From Tissierellia bacterium (GTDB lineage Bacteria > Bacillota_A > Clostridia > Tissierellales > Peptoniphilaceae), in the NCBI GenBank assembly GCA_030537695.1, contig JAUNVJ010000008.1, positions 1-46,626 on the forward strand: DNA of 46,626 nt, in the 5' to 3' direction. A program made the position numbers and the translations under genes. The notes under the pieces are model-generated. The model did no database searches, had not been told where the DNA came from, and saw only the letters and a list, made by a program, of their open reading frames with translations. Shown here piece by piece: positions 15,565-25,193 of the stretch. Each line of letters opens with the position of its first letter. The first letter of the stretch is position 1.

Positions 15565-18500
15565 TTAATCAATGGATTGATTTTCCATGTTTAAATAAGA
15601 TTCGTACCGATCTTTAGCATGTTGTTCCGCTTCTTCATAAAGTCTTTCCGCTCTTTCAGGGAATAGCTTCTTCAGTGAAGTGTAACGAACTTCCCCATCT
15701 AAGAATTCTCTGAAAGGTTTGGTCGGTTCTTTAGAGTCTAATGAGAAAGGATTCTTTCCTTCTGCTTTCAACTCCGGATTAAAGCGATACAAGTGCCAAT
15801 ATCCCGTTTCAACTGCTTTCTTTTCTTCTTCAATGGACTGTCCCATACCTGCCCGAATTCCATGGTTAATACATGGTGCATAGGCGATGATTAAAGATGG
15901 TCCATCATATGCTTCCGCTTCTTTAATAGCTTTCAACGCTTGATTTTTATCTGCTCCAAGGGCAATTTGAGCCACATAGACATATCCATAAGTGGTTGCC
16001 ATTAAGCCTAAATCTTTCTTTTTAGTCGTTTTACCTGCTGCGGCAAATTGAGCAACGGCAGCCGTCGGTGTCGCTTTGGAGGATTGACCACCGGTGTTGG
16101 AATATACCTCTGTATCCACTACCAAGACATTAATATCTTCTCCGGAAGCTAGAACATGATCCAGTCCACCGTATCCGATATCATAGGCCCAACCGTCTCC
16201 ACCTAAGATCCATTGACTCTTTTTAATCAAGAATTTCTTCAAACTGTCTAATTCGGAAATAACATGATCCGCTTCTTTATTGTCAAATTTCTTTTCCAGG
16301 AGGGGTAATACTTTTGCTGTTGCAGCTTTAGATGTCTTGTATTCCTTCATTCCGTCAATCCATTCTTGGAATGCTTCATTTACTTGGCTATCAATATTTA
16401 ATTCAATAAACTCTTCCATGAGTAACTTGATACGGTCTCTGGTTTGAGTTTGAGAGATGGCCATTCCATAACCGAATTCAGCATTGTCCTCAAACAGTGA
16501 GTTAGCCCAAGACGGTCCCTTGCCACAAGAATCCGTACAGTATGGCATACTGGGAGCAGAGCCTCCCCAGATAGAAGTACATCCGGTAGCATTGGCAATA
16601 CTCATATGATCTCCAAATAGTTGAGTGACAAGTTTCACATAGGGAGTTTCACCACAACCTGCACAGGCACCTGAAAATTCCAAATATGGCATAAAGAATT
16701 GTGAATTTTTCACATTGTTCGGCTCTAATTCATCTTGTTTTGAAGTTACACTGTCAGTCGCGTAATCCCAATTAATGGCTTGTTCCGCATATTCTTCTTC
16801 GAAGGGAACCATAACCAAGGCTTTTTTCTTAGCAGGACAAACTTGAGCACAATTTCCGCATCCAGTACAATCCAATGGTGAAACTTGGATACGATATTGA
16901 TATTTATCCAAACCTCTTCCCATTGCTTTCTTCGTCTCAAATGTTTCCGGAGCGTTTTCCTTCTCTTCTTCATCTAGTAAGAAAGGACGGATAACCGCAT
17001 GGGGACATACAAAGGAACATTGGTTACACTGAATACAATTTTCAATTTTCCATTGGGGAATATTTACGGCAATGCCTCGTTTTTCGTATTTACTCGTTCC
17101 TGATGGGAAGGTTCCATCAATCATATCCATCTCTACGAAAGTAGATACCGGAAGATCATTACCTTCTTGTCGATTGACAGGAACTAGGATCTTATTGATA
17201 AATGCCGGTGCATCTTCAATGCTGTAATCATCGATTCCATCACAGGAAGACCAGCTTTTTGGAACTTCCACTTCATGCAATGCGTCAATTCCTCGATCAA
17301 CTGCTTTATAGTTCATTTGAACAATATCATCACCTTTAGCTCCGTAATCTCTTACGATGGCTTCTTTGAGTAAGGTGACCGCTTGATCGATCGGTAAAAC
17401 TTCAGATAGTTTAAAGAATGCAGATTGCATAACCATATTTGTTCTTCCGCCAAGACCCACTTCAGCAGCTATTTTTGTTGCATTGATCGTATAGAATTTA
17501 ATTTCATTATCGGCAATATATTTCTTTAAGCTATCTGGTAAATGCTCATCTAACGCTTCATCATCCCAAGTGGTATTTAATAAGAATGTACCGCCTTTTT
17601 TCAACCCTCTCAATAAATTATATTGATAGACATAGGATTGTTTGGAACAGGAGATAAAGTCAGCTTCCGACAATAGATAAGTGGAAGTGATTCGATGGTC
17701 TCCAAATCGAAGGTGAGACATTGTAACTCCACCGGATTTTTTCGAGTCATAGTCGAAATAACCTTGTGCATACATGTCTGTGTTGTCACCGATAATTTTA
17801 ATAGCAGATTTATTTGCTCCAACCGTACCGTCAGATCCAAATCCCCAGAATTTACAGCGAATGGTTCCTTCCGGTTCTGTAGAGATATGTTCTTCTTCCG
17901 GTAGAGAAAGATGTGTGACATCATCAACAATTCCAATTGTAAAGTTTGTCATTGGTTTTTCCGCTTTTAAGTTTGTGAATACGGATAATAAATCCGTCGG
18001 ATTGGTATCCTTTGATCCTAATCCATAGCGACCACCTACGATGAGGGGCTTATTTTCCACATCATAATACATGTCCCGAACATCCAGATACAGAGGTTCT
18101 CCAGATGCACCTTTTTCTTTGGTTCGATCCAAGACTGCAATTCTTTCTACCGTTTCTGGAATGGCATCAAAGAAATGACGTTTTGAGAAAGGACGGTATA
18201 AGTGAACTTTGAGAAGTCCCGTCTTTTCACCCTTATTATTTAGATAGTCAACAACTTCTTCCAATGCTTCTGTTACTGAACCCATGGCGATAACAACGTC
18301 TTTTGCATCTTCTGCCCCGTAATAAGTAAATAGGTTATAGTTTCTACCAGTCAGTTCAGAAATATCCTTCATATATTTTTCCGTAATATCAATAATATTG
18401 GTATAATAATTATTAGATGCTTCTACGGATTGGAAATAGATATCCGGGTTTTGAGCAGTCCCTCTAATTTGTGGTTCATCAGGATTTAAAGCTCGATCTT

Positions 18501-19110
18501 TAAATTCTTTTACAGCATCTTGATCCACTAATTTTGCCAAATCGTCATATTCTAAAACTTCGATCTTTTGTACTTCGTGGGATGTTCTAAACCCATCAAA
18601 AAAGTGAACGAAAGGAACTCGTCCTTCCAATGATGCTAAATGTGCAACCGCTCCCAAATCCATTGCTTCTTGTACGGAACCGGAAGCCAATAGAGCACAA
18701 CCTGTTGCTCTTGCTGCCATAACGTCTTGATGATCACCGAAAATACTCAGTGCATGAGTTGCTAAAGCTCTTGCCGCCACATGGAATACTCCCGGCAAAA
18801 GTTCTCCTGCAATCTTATACATATTTGGCAACATAAGTAAAAGGCCTTGTGACGCTGTATACGTTGAAGTATAAGAGCCGGCTTGTAAGGACCCATGCAT
18901 GGCTCCAGCTGCTCCCGCTTCTGACTGAAGTTCTTTTACTAACACTTCTTGGCCAAAAATATTTTTTCTTCCATGTGATGCCCAAGCATCAATATGTTCC
19001 GCCATCGGGGAAGACGGTGTAATCGGATAGATACAAGCGATATCACTGAATGCATATGCAACATGAGCGGCCGCTTCATTACCATCCATTGTTTTAAATG
19101 TTTTTCCCAT
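15565..19110 (-). CDS. nifJ: Pyruvate:ferredoxin (flavodoxin) oxidoreductase
   Basis: This 1181-residue homodimeric, oxygen-sensitive enzyme converts pyruvate and CoA to acetyl-CoA, CO2 and reduced ferredoxin. It holds all domains in one chain: the pyrimidine-binding TPP domain at the N-terminus (IYPITPSSPMAEHI near 28, GAAGAMHGSLQAG near 68), the transketolase-C-like and gamma domains, two [4Fe-4S] sites of an 8-iron ferredoxin domain (CIQCNQCSFVCPHAV near 687-701 and CTGCGNCAQVCP near 746), and the TPP-binding domain with ACAGCGETPYVKL, GGDGWAYDIGYGG and TEVYSNTGGQSSKATP near the C-terminus. GGGAGG gives a firm start. It is monocistronic, with its own promoter upstream and terminator downstream. 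In this window it would take the pyruvate produced by diaminopropionate ammonia-lyase and yield low-potential electrons. Confidence 0.97.
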   Translation of the reverse strand: MGKTFKTMDGNEAAAHVAYAFSDIACIYPITPSSPMAEHIDAWASHGRKNIFGQEVLVKELQSEAGAAGAMHGSLQAGSYTSTYTASQGLLLMLPNMYKIAGELLPGVFHVAARALATHALSIFGDHQDVMAARATGCALLASGSVQEAMDLGAVAHLASLEGRVPFVHFFDGFRTSHEVQKIEVLEYDDLAKLVDQDAVKEFKDRALNPDEPQIRGTAQNPDIYFQSVEASNNYYTNIIDITEKYMKDISELTGRNYNLFTYYGAEDAKDVVIAMGSVTEALEEVVDYLNNKGEKTGLLKVHLYRPFSKRHFFDAIPETVERIAVLDRTKEKGASGEPLYLDVRDMYYDVENKPLIVGGRYGLGSKDTNPTDLLSVFTNLKAEKPMTNFTIGIVDDVTHLSLPEEEHISTEPEGTIRCKFWGFGSDGTVGANKSAIKIIGDNTDMYAQGYFDYDSKKSGGVTMSHLRFGDHRITSTYLLSEADFISCSKQSYVYQYNLLRGLKKGGTFLLNTTWDDEALDEHLPDSLKKYIADNEIKFYTINATKIAAEVGLGGRTNMVMQSAFFKLSEVLPIDQAVTLLKEAIVRDYGAKGDDIVQMNYKAVDRGIDALHEVEVPKSWSSCDGIDDYSIEDAPAFINKILVPVNRQEGNDLPVSTFVEMDMIDGTFPSGTSKYEKRGIAVNIPQWKIENCIQCNQCSFVCPHAVIRPFLLDEEEKENAPETFETKKAMGRGLDKYQYRIQVSPLDCTGCGNCAQVCPAKKKALVMVPFEEEYAEQAINWDYATDSVTSKQDELEPNNVKNSQFFMPYLEFSGACAGCGETPYVKLVTQLFGDHMSIANATGCTSIWGGSAPSMPYCTDSCGKGPSWANSLFEDNAEFGYGMAISQTQTRDRIKLLMEEFIELNIDSQVNEAFQEWIDGMKEYKTSKAATAKVLPLLEKKFDNKEADHVISELDSLKKFLIKKSQWILGGDGWAYDIGYGGLDHVLASGEDINVLVVDTEVYSNTGGQSSKATPTAAVAQFAAAGKTTKKKDLGLMATTYGYVYVAQIALGADKNQALKAIKEAEAYDGPSLIIAYAPCINHGIRAGMGQSIEEEKKAVETGYWHLYRFNPELKAEGKNPFSLDSKEPTKPFREFLDGEVRYTSLKKLFPERAERLYEEAEQHAKDRYESYLNMENQSID

Positions 19111-19363
19111 ATATACCTCCCATTTATTAAAAATATTAATATAACTTAACTATACTTATACTTATTATAGGACGCAGCATTTTATTTTGCAACGATTTCC
19201 GACAACTTTTTTTAGAAAAAATATAGTAATTTAAGGAAAAATCATGAAATATATTCCATATTGTGGAATATCGGAAATTTTTAAAACTTTTTTCTATAGG
19301 TTTTCATTTAACTTTTACAAAAATATCTATAGTCATTATACTATCTATAATGTATGCATGACC
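19111..19363 (-). promoter_or_regulatory. Intergenic region between hprK end and PFOR, with an operator-like repeat
   Basis: This 253-nt gap holds the PFOR promoter, an inverted repeat ATATTCCA-N5-TGGAATAT at 19251-19271 about 60 nt upstream of the -35, and a weak 7-bp stem (CATTATA/TATAATG, 19334-19352) followed on the minus strand by TATTTTTG that may act as the hprK terminator. The first repeat could be a regulator-binding site or a poor terminator. I see no coding potential in the rest. Confidence 0.45.
19164..19192 (-). promoter_or_regulatory. PFOR promoter
   Basis: On the minus strand TTGCAA (19187-19192) is 17 nt from TATAAT (19164-19169). Transcription would begin near 19157, giving a leader of roughly 47 nt. 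Confidence 0.7.
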
Positions 19364-20293
19364 TCATTCTCCATTTTTCCGATTTTCAATCTCAGCTACA
19401 ATTCGATCATTTAAAGCCAATGCCGGATTGTATCCCAATTCTTTTTGTTTAAAATTTTTTGTTGCTACTTCAATGATCAATGCCGTATGTCGACCAGGCT
19501 TTACCGGAACATCAAATTTTACAATATCAATTCCCAACATATTTTCATAATGGTTTTGAATTCCCAATCGATCATATTCTTTACTTTGATCCCATTCTTC
19601 CAAATTGGCAATCAGTTCAATCTTTTTTTCTTCCATTACATATCCGATGCCAAACATCTTTTGCACATCTATAATTCCTACTCCTCGGATTTCCATAAAG
19701 TATTTGGTAATATTAGGACTTCGTCCCATGAGACGTTCATCAATTCTTTTAATTATTATAGAGTCGTCAGATATGAGGCGCGCCCCATTAGATATCAAAT
19801 CGAGAGCCGTTTCGGATTTCCCAATTCCTGACGGACCGGTAATTAAAACACCTACACCGTATACATCCAGTAAAACACCATGAATTCTTATGGAAGGCGC
19901 CAATTCCTCATCGATAAAAGAAATAATTTTCGTCGTAATTTTTGCCGTAGGTTCTTTGCTTTTTAACACGGTAATTCCATAAAGTACCCCTAATTGAATG
20001 GCTTCATCAAATACCTTATTGTCCCTGGTAAAAATTATACAGGGAATATCAAATTGAAATAACAATTCTAGAGATTGATACCTTTCTTTCGGATTTAATT
20101 CATTGAGATAACACCACTCTTGAGTTCCAATAATTTGAATTCGAGACACAACGAACTTATTAAAATAACCACATAATTGTAATCCCGGTCGATTGACCTC
20201 ACTGGAATCAATTATAATTTCATTGTAATTTTTTGATAGATATATTTTTTCTAAATTAAATTTTTCGACAATTGTTTTTAATTTTACAGACAT
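19364..20293 (-). CDS. hprK: HPr kinase/phosphorylase
   Basis: This 309-residue bifunctional enzyme phosphorylates and dephosphorylates HPr on its regulatory serine (Ser46), which controls carbon catabolite repression in Bacillota. The P-loop GPSGIGKS is at 153-160, with RIHGV (catalytic-site His) at 136-140, LISDDS near 175 and the HprK signature EIRGVGIIDVQKMFG near 200-214. The ATG shares one base with the uvrC stop (TAATG), and the uvrC C-terminal codons give GGAG. Its presence indicates a PTS/HPr regulatory circuit in this organism. Confidence 0.96.
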   Translation of the reverse strand: MSVKLKTIVEKFNLEKIYLSKNYNEIIIDSSEVNRPGLQLCGYFNKFVVSRIQIIGTQEWCYLNELNPKERYQSLELLFQFDIPCIIFTRDNKVFDEAIQLGVLYGITVLKSKEPTAKITTKIISFIDEELAPSIRIHGVLLDVYGVGVLITGPSGIGKSETALDLISNGARLISDDSIIIKRIDERLMGRSPNITKYFMEIRGVGIIDVQKMFGIGYVMEEKKIELIANLEEWDQSKEYDRLGIQNHYENMLGIDIVKFDVPVKPGRHTALIIEVATKNFKQKELGYNPALALNDRIVAEIENRKNGE

Positions 20294-22146
20294 TATTTTT
20301 CTCCATGAAAATGATTATATAATGAGTTTGTACTTCTACGATCCATTCCTTCTACTTCTTTTAATTCATCTAATGTTGCTTTTTTAATCTTTTCAATCGA
20401 TTTGAAATGACGCATTAAATTTCTTTTTCGAGTAGGCCCAATATAGGGAATATCATCTAACTCAGAATGGAACATGGTCTTGGTTCGCAGTGATCGATGA
20501 TAATTAATGGCAAAACGATGAGCCTCTTCCTGTATTTTATAAATCATCTTATATCCTTTGGAATTAAAATCTAAGTCATACTCTTCATTATTATATATTA
20601 TACCCCTGGTTGTGTGGAAGTCGTCTTTTACGAGTCCACAAACCGCCACTTTAACTCCCAGCTCCCTTAAGACTTGTCGGGCCACATTAACTTGACCCTT
20701 TCCTCCATCCATCATAATTAAATCGGGAAATTTTGAAAAAGAGGATACCTTGTCTATATTTTGCTCTTCAATTCCTCGTAAAAATCGACGTTGTAATACT
20801 TCTTTCATACTTTGATAATCATCTGGCCCCTGCACAGTTTTAATCCGAAACTTTCGATAATCGGATTTTTTCATTTCTCCTTTTTCAAATACTACCATGG
20901 AACCGACAGATTCCACTCCGGATATATTGGAAATATCGTAAGCTTCAATTCGATCGGGAAAATGGTCCAATTGTAAAGTATCCTGAATTTCTTCCAAGGC
21001 CAGTTGGTTTCTCTTTTGTCTTTTAGCAAATTTATCCCCATATTTGTCAATCATGTCAATGGCATTATTTTTAACCATGCGGACTAAATCTTTCTTTCCC
21101 CCGATTTTAGGTACGACTATACTAACTTTATTTCCTCTTTTACCACTTAACCATTTTTCCAGTGTGTTTAAGTCCTCCGGTATTTCTTCTACAATAATTT
21201 CTTTGGGAATATATGAAGAAGCGTTATAAAATTGTTTGATAAAAGCATTAAATATCTCTTCCAAGGGATCATTATAATAGTCATTCATCAAATAATGTTC
21301 TCGCCCGATAATTTTTCCTTTTCTCATAAAAAAGATTTGAATCAATACCTCATCCATTCCCTTAGCCAGTGCTATAATATCTCGATCGTCAATGGAACCG
21401 GCATCAGCCATTAATTGTTTTTCATTGAGTATTTCCAGTGCTTTTAAATCATCTCGTAAACCTGCTGCTTTTTCAAACTCCAATTTTTCAGAAGCTTGTA
21501 ACATTTCCTTTTTTAATCGATTTGGAATGGTTTCTTTATCTTTTCCCGATAGATAATTCAATATTTCATCAATCATCTTCAAGTACTCTTCTTCATCTAC
21601 TTTCCCAATACAAGGACCTAAGCATTTACCGATAAAATAATTTAGGCAAGGTCGATAATTGCCTAAGTTTTTATTGAGATTCAACGAACAAGTTCTCAAA
21701 GGATAGAGGCGTTCAAAGGTGTCGATGGAATCATTTACGGCTACCGCTGCAGGATAGGGGCCAAAATATTTTGCCCCATCTCTTAACCGTCTTCTGGTTT
21801 TTAAGACTCTGGGAAATCTTTCGTTGACAGTTACTTTAATATAGGGGTATTGTTTATCATCTCGTAGTAATATATTATACTTTGGATGATTATCTTTAAT
21901 GAGATTGCTTTCAAGGATCAAAGACTCTACTTCATTTTCTACAATAATATATTCAAAATCAGCAATTTTTGATACCATGGATTTCACTTTGCGAGAAGAA
22001 TTGCCGTATGAACCAAAATATTGTCGTACTCTTTTTCGTAAAGACTTTGCTTTTCCTACATATATAATATTATCCAATGAGTCCTTCATGATATAAACTC
22101 CCGGTTTATCCGGGAGTTTTTTCAGACGCTCTTCAATATTAATCAA
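20293..22146 (-). CDS. uvrC: Excinuclease ABC subunit C
   Basis: This 617-residue protein makes both incisions in UvrABC nucleotide excision repair. The GIY-YIG 3'-nuclease is at about 13-92 (PGVYIMKD, IIYVGKAKSLRKRVRQYF). A cysteine-rich stretch lies near 150-180 (CLNYFIGKCLGPCIG). The UVR domain that binds UvrB is near 200-235 (LQASEKLEFEKAAGLRD). The RNase H-like 5'-nuclease is at about 250-540 (EAYDISNISG, DLIMMDGGKGQVNVA), and the tandem HhH at the C-terminus. The start is TTG at 22146 after AAGGTGA, 4 nt past the aminopeptidase stop. Confidence 0.97.
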   Translation of the reverse strand: MINIEERLKKLPDKPGVYIMKDSLDNIIYVGKAKSLRKRVRQYFGSYGNSSRKVKSMVSKIADFEYIIVENEVESLILESNLIKDNHPKYNILLRDDKQYPYIKVTVNERFPRVLKTRRRLRDGAKYFGPYPAAVAVNDSIDTFERLYPLRTCSLNLNKNLGNYRPCLNYFIGKCLGPCIGKVDEEEYLKMIDEILNYLSGKDKETIPNRLKKEMLQASEKLEFEKAAGLRDDLKALEILNEKQLMADAGSIDDRDIIALAKGMDEVLIQIFFMRKGKIIGREHYLMNDYYNDPLEEIFNAFIKQFYNASSYIPKEIIVEEIPEDLNTLEKWLSGKRGNKVSIVVPKIGGKKDLVRMVKNNAIDMIDKYGDKFAKRQKRNQLALEEIQDTLQLDHFPDRIEAYDISNISGVESVGSMVVFEKGEMKKSDYRKFRIKTVQGPDDYQSMKEVLQRRFLRGIEEQNIDKVSSFSKFPDLIMMDGGKGQVNVARQVLRELGVKVAVCGLVKDDFHTTRGIIYNNEEYDLDFNSKGYKMIYKIQEEAHRFAINYHRSLRTKTMFHSELDDIPYIGPTRKRNLMRHFKSIEKIKKATLDELKEVEGMDRRSTNSLYNHFHGEK

Positions 22147-22150
22147 GTGA

Positions 22151-23911
22151 TCACCTTTCCAAAGGTTTTGTAACCTCTTCCAACCAATCTTTTTCTTCAG
22201 AGCTTAAATATTTTTCCAATCGATCGTATACCAATCGATGATATCCGTTTAATTGTTGTATTTCTTTATCAGAAAGTAATTGGATATCAATGGCATCCAG
22301 GTCGATTGGTGCAAGAGACAGTACATCAAAGGATAAAAAGGTTCCATCCTCATTGGTCTTATCTCTTACTACTTCCATGATGTTTTCTAATCGTATCCCA
22401 TACTTGCCACCTTTATAAATTCCAGGTTCATTGGATACAATCATACCTTCCTTCATTTCTACAGGAGAAGTTCTCGGGTCCAGTTTTTGAGGTCCTTCAT
22501 GACAGGATAAAAAGTAACCTACACCATGACCGGTTCCACATTTATAATCCGAATATTGCTGCCAGACATGGTATCGAGTTATAGCATCCAAAGAAGTGTC
22601 AGAGGTGCCTTTTAAAAAAATACAATGTAATAGAGCCAAATGACTTTTTAATACGACTGTAAAATCGTGAATTTCTTCTTCCGTCAAAGGACCTAAAGCA
22701 ATGGTTCTTGTTATATCTGTCGTTCCGGAATAGTATTGACCTCCCGAATCTACCAAGTAGAATCCTTTTGCCTCCAAATCACTTTGAGATTGTTCTGTGG
22801 CTGAATAATGCATCATTGCTCCATTTTCACCATAAGCTGAAATTGTGCCAAAAGAATTACTTACATAAAGTGGATCCTGTTTGCGATAAGAATCCAATTT
22901 TTCTGCAGCTTCTACTTCACTAATTTTCCTTTTTTTAATTTCTTTTTTTAACCAATGGATAAATTTTGTCAAATAGACACCGTCTCGAACATAGGTATCT
23001 CTTTGATGTTCCAGTTCTGTTTTATTTTTAATGGCCTTTAAGGGTAAAGTGATATTTTGACCTTCTATTATCCTATTCTTGGTACTTACGGAAGAATATA
23101 ATTTATGATTGACCCTTTCAGGATCCAGATAAATTCTTTCTCCTTCAATCATTGACAAATCGTCGTAAAATTCATCATAGTTGCAGATTGTTACAAAGTC
23201 TTTTATTTCTTTTTTTATTTTTTGGACTTTAGCCGGCGAAGCATAAAAACGAACTTGTTTTTCCGTAATAATTAAATAGGATAATAAAACAGGTGTATAC
23301 TCAATATCATTGCCTCGAATATTCAATGTCCAAGCAATATCTTCTAAGCTAGATATAATGGTCATCGTCGCCTTGCGTTCTTTGAGGATTTTACGAATGG
23401 TATCAATTTTCTCTTCTCTGGTTCGTCCGGTATAAGTAATATCATGTAGATAGGCTTGATCATTGGGAAGAGATGCTCGATCCATCCATAGATCTTTTAT
23501 CAGATCAATGTCAACAATCTTTCCCTGTTTTTTTTCCACTTGTTTTTGTAAATTTTGATAATTCTTTTCAATATAATATTTACCATTTAATCCCACCGTA
23601 TTTCCTGTAGAAATATGGTCATAAATCCATTGATCATAATTGGGAACTCCTTCTAAACCTTGTTTTTGAAGAGTAAATCCATAGTCCTCAATTTCTCGCT
23701 TTGCTTGGATATAGTATCGACCATCCGTCCATAAATACGCATCTTCTTGAGAGATGACGGCAGTTCCTGCAGAACCGCTAAATCCTGTTACAAAAAAACG
23801 TTCTTGATAATACTCAGGCAAATATTCCGATCCGTGAGGATCTAAAGAAGGTATTATATAATAGTCAATTTTATTTTCTTTCATCAATCTTCTTAATTTA
23901 TTTAAAATCAT
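22151..23911 (-). CDS. Xaa-Pro aminopeptidase (M24B, long form)
   Basis: This 586-residue protein belongs to the aminopeptidase P family, which removes the first residue from peptides with proline at position 2. It has the long three-part layout: two creatinase-type N-terminal domains (about 1-130 and 160-300; SLDPHGSEYLPEYYQERFFV), the pita-bread catalytic domain (about 310-520) and a C-terminal extension typical of the long clostridial and eukaryotic APP1 type. Metal ligands are visible in YLVDSGGQYYSGTTDITRT (two Asp), GTGHGVGYFLSCHEGP (His) and SNEPGIYKGG and IRLENIMEV (two Glu). There is no signal peptide, so it is cytosolic. It lies between the MFS gene (9-nt gap) and uvrC (4-nt gap). 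Confidence 0.93.
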   Translation of the reverse strand: MILNKLRRLMKENKIDYYIIPSLDPHGSEYLPEYYQERFFVTGFSGSAGTAVISQEDAYLWTDGRYYIQAKREIEDYGFTLQKQGLEGVPNYDQWIYDHISTGNTVGLNGKYYIEKNYQNLQKQVEKKQGKIVDIDLIKDLWMDRASLPNDQAYLHDITYTGRTREEKIDTIRKILKERKATMTIISSLEDIAWTLNIRGNDIEYTPVLLSYLIITEKQVRFYASPAKVQKIKKEIKDFVTICNYDEFYDDLSMIEGERIYLDPERVNHKLYSSVSTKNRIIEGQNITLPLKAIKNKTELEHQRDTYVRDGVYLTKFIHWLKKEIKKRKISEVEAAEKLDSYRKQDPLYVSNSFGTISAYGENGAMMHYSATEQSQSDLEAKGFYLVDSGGQYYSGTTDITRTIALGPLTEEEIHDFTVVLKSHLALLHCIFLKGTSDTSLDAITRYHVWQQYSDYKCGTGHGVGYFLSCHEGPQKLDPRTSPVEMKEGMIVSNEPGIYKGGKYGIRLENIMEVVRDKTNEDGTFLSFDVLSLAPIDLDAIDIQLLSDKEIQQLNGYHRLVYDRLEKYLSSEEKDWLEEVTKPLER

Positions 23912-23920
23912 TATTTCACC

Positions 23921-25078
23921 TCAAACTATGCTAACATCTCGACCTGACAAGGTCCCAAAAATTGTAAATACTACCGATATTCCAATTAATATCAAGATGG
24001 CAATGCTCCAACTATTTGTAAAGCGATAGACAAAACCTAATCCCACCGGTCCAATGGCCGCTAAAATATTTCCGATTATTTGGGCTATTGCAGAAACTTG
24101 TGCTGAAATTGCAGGCGTTTCTGAACGGAAGGTGATAAAAGCAAAACATAGGGATAGCGTAGAACAAGAGCCTAGTCCCAAAACGATAATGGCAATTATG
24201 GCCATGGTCATAGAGTTTGCAAAATAAAATAATATCAAACCACCGACAAAAAAACTGGAAGTGACCAAACCATAAATTCTTTGATCTTTTGCTTTTTCCG
24301 CCATTGTCGGAATCAAAAAGTTGACGGGTACTCCGATAAATTGAAAGAGCATTCCCAGTAATCCTGTACTTTCCAAAGGGATTCCTCGACCATGCAAAAT
24401 TGTGGGAAACCATGTGACAAAGGAAAAATACAATAGTGCTTGTAATCCGAAAAACATGGAGACATATATGGTCATAGGGTTTTTTAATACGCCTCGTAAA
24501 TTGGCGTCTTCACTTCGAATTTTGTCATTTTTTGTAAACATCCATAACAATAAAGTGATCAGTGCAAAATAGATCCAAAAAAAGAGAGCACCTCGCCAAG
24601 AGCTTTTCAAAGTCATCGCCAATTTGGGAGTAATGGCAAAACAAATACCTGAAGAAATCGTAATCATCATAGTATAAAGTCCTGTAATCATTCCGACCTT
24701 ATGGGGAAATTCATTTTTTATAATACTAGGTAATAATACATTGTAAAAAGTAATTCCTATCCCCATCAATCCCGTTCCTAAAAATAAAGTGGAAAGACTC
24801 CCGAAAGATCGAATGGAAATTCCTAAAATCACAATAACTGTCGCTCCAACCATAGTGGTTTTTGTTCCAACTATATCATTTAATGTATTGACAATAACCG
24901 GAAAAAGAAAAAATATAATAAGAGGTAATGTAGATATCATACCGCTTATGGATTCATCAAGTTGTAAATCTTGAGAAATGATGGGAATAATACTGCCGAT
25001 CCCCGTAAAACTAGCCCTCATTACAATTGACGTTAAAAGAATTGCTAAAACGATAAGTTTTTTATTTTTATATTCCAT
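23921..25078 (-). CDS. MFS transporter, CynX/NimT-like
   Basis: This 385-residue inner membrane protein has about 12 hydrophobic segments in two halves of six and belongs to the major facilitator superfamily, nearest in feel to the cyanate/2-nitroimidazole-type (CynX/NimT) group. I use the ATG at 25078 because AGGAGG precedes it; the open frame upstream (Lys-rich) runs through the promoter zone and is not expected in an MFS protein. ATVIVILGISIRSFGSLST and GLYTMMITISSGICFAITPKLA match helices 3 and 5. The substrate is unknown. It is the first gene of the run leading to uvrC and hprK and is divergent from an AspT-like transporter. Confidence 0.82.
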   Translation of the reverse strand: MEYKNKKLIVLAILLTSIVMRASFTGIGSIIPIISQDLQLDESISGMISTLPLIIFFLFPVIVNTLNDIVGTKTTMVGATVIVILGISIRSFGSLSTLFLGTGLMGIGITFYNVLLPSIIKNEFPHKVGMITGLYTMMITISSGICFAITPKLAMTLKSSWRGALFFWIYFALITLLLWMFTKNDKIRSEDANLRGVLKNPMTIYVSMFFGLQALLYFSFVTWFPTILHGRGIPLESTGLLGMLFQFIGVPVNFLIPTMAEKAKDQRIYGLVTSSFFVGGLILFYFANSMTMAIIAIIVLGLGSCSTLSLCFAFITFRSETPAISAQVSAIAQIIGNILAAIGPVGLGFVYRFTNSWSIAILILIGISVVFTIFGTLSGRDVSIV

Positions 25079-25103
25079 AATGCCTCCTTCTTTACCATTT
25101 ACC

Positions 25104-25132
25104 ATTTTACCATATTTAGACAAATACTGAAA
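25104..25132 (-). promoter_or_regulatory. Candidate promoter for the MFS-uvrC-hprK run
   Basis: The minus strand has TTTCAG (25127-25132), 17 nt and TAAAAT (25104-25109), 25 nt before the MFS ATG. The -35 is imperfect. Confidence 0.45.
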
Positions 25133-25193
25133 AAATATCTTCTTTCTTTTCTTTTTTTTCAATGTTAAAATAATTTAAAAAGAGGAATATGTT

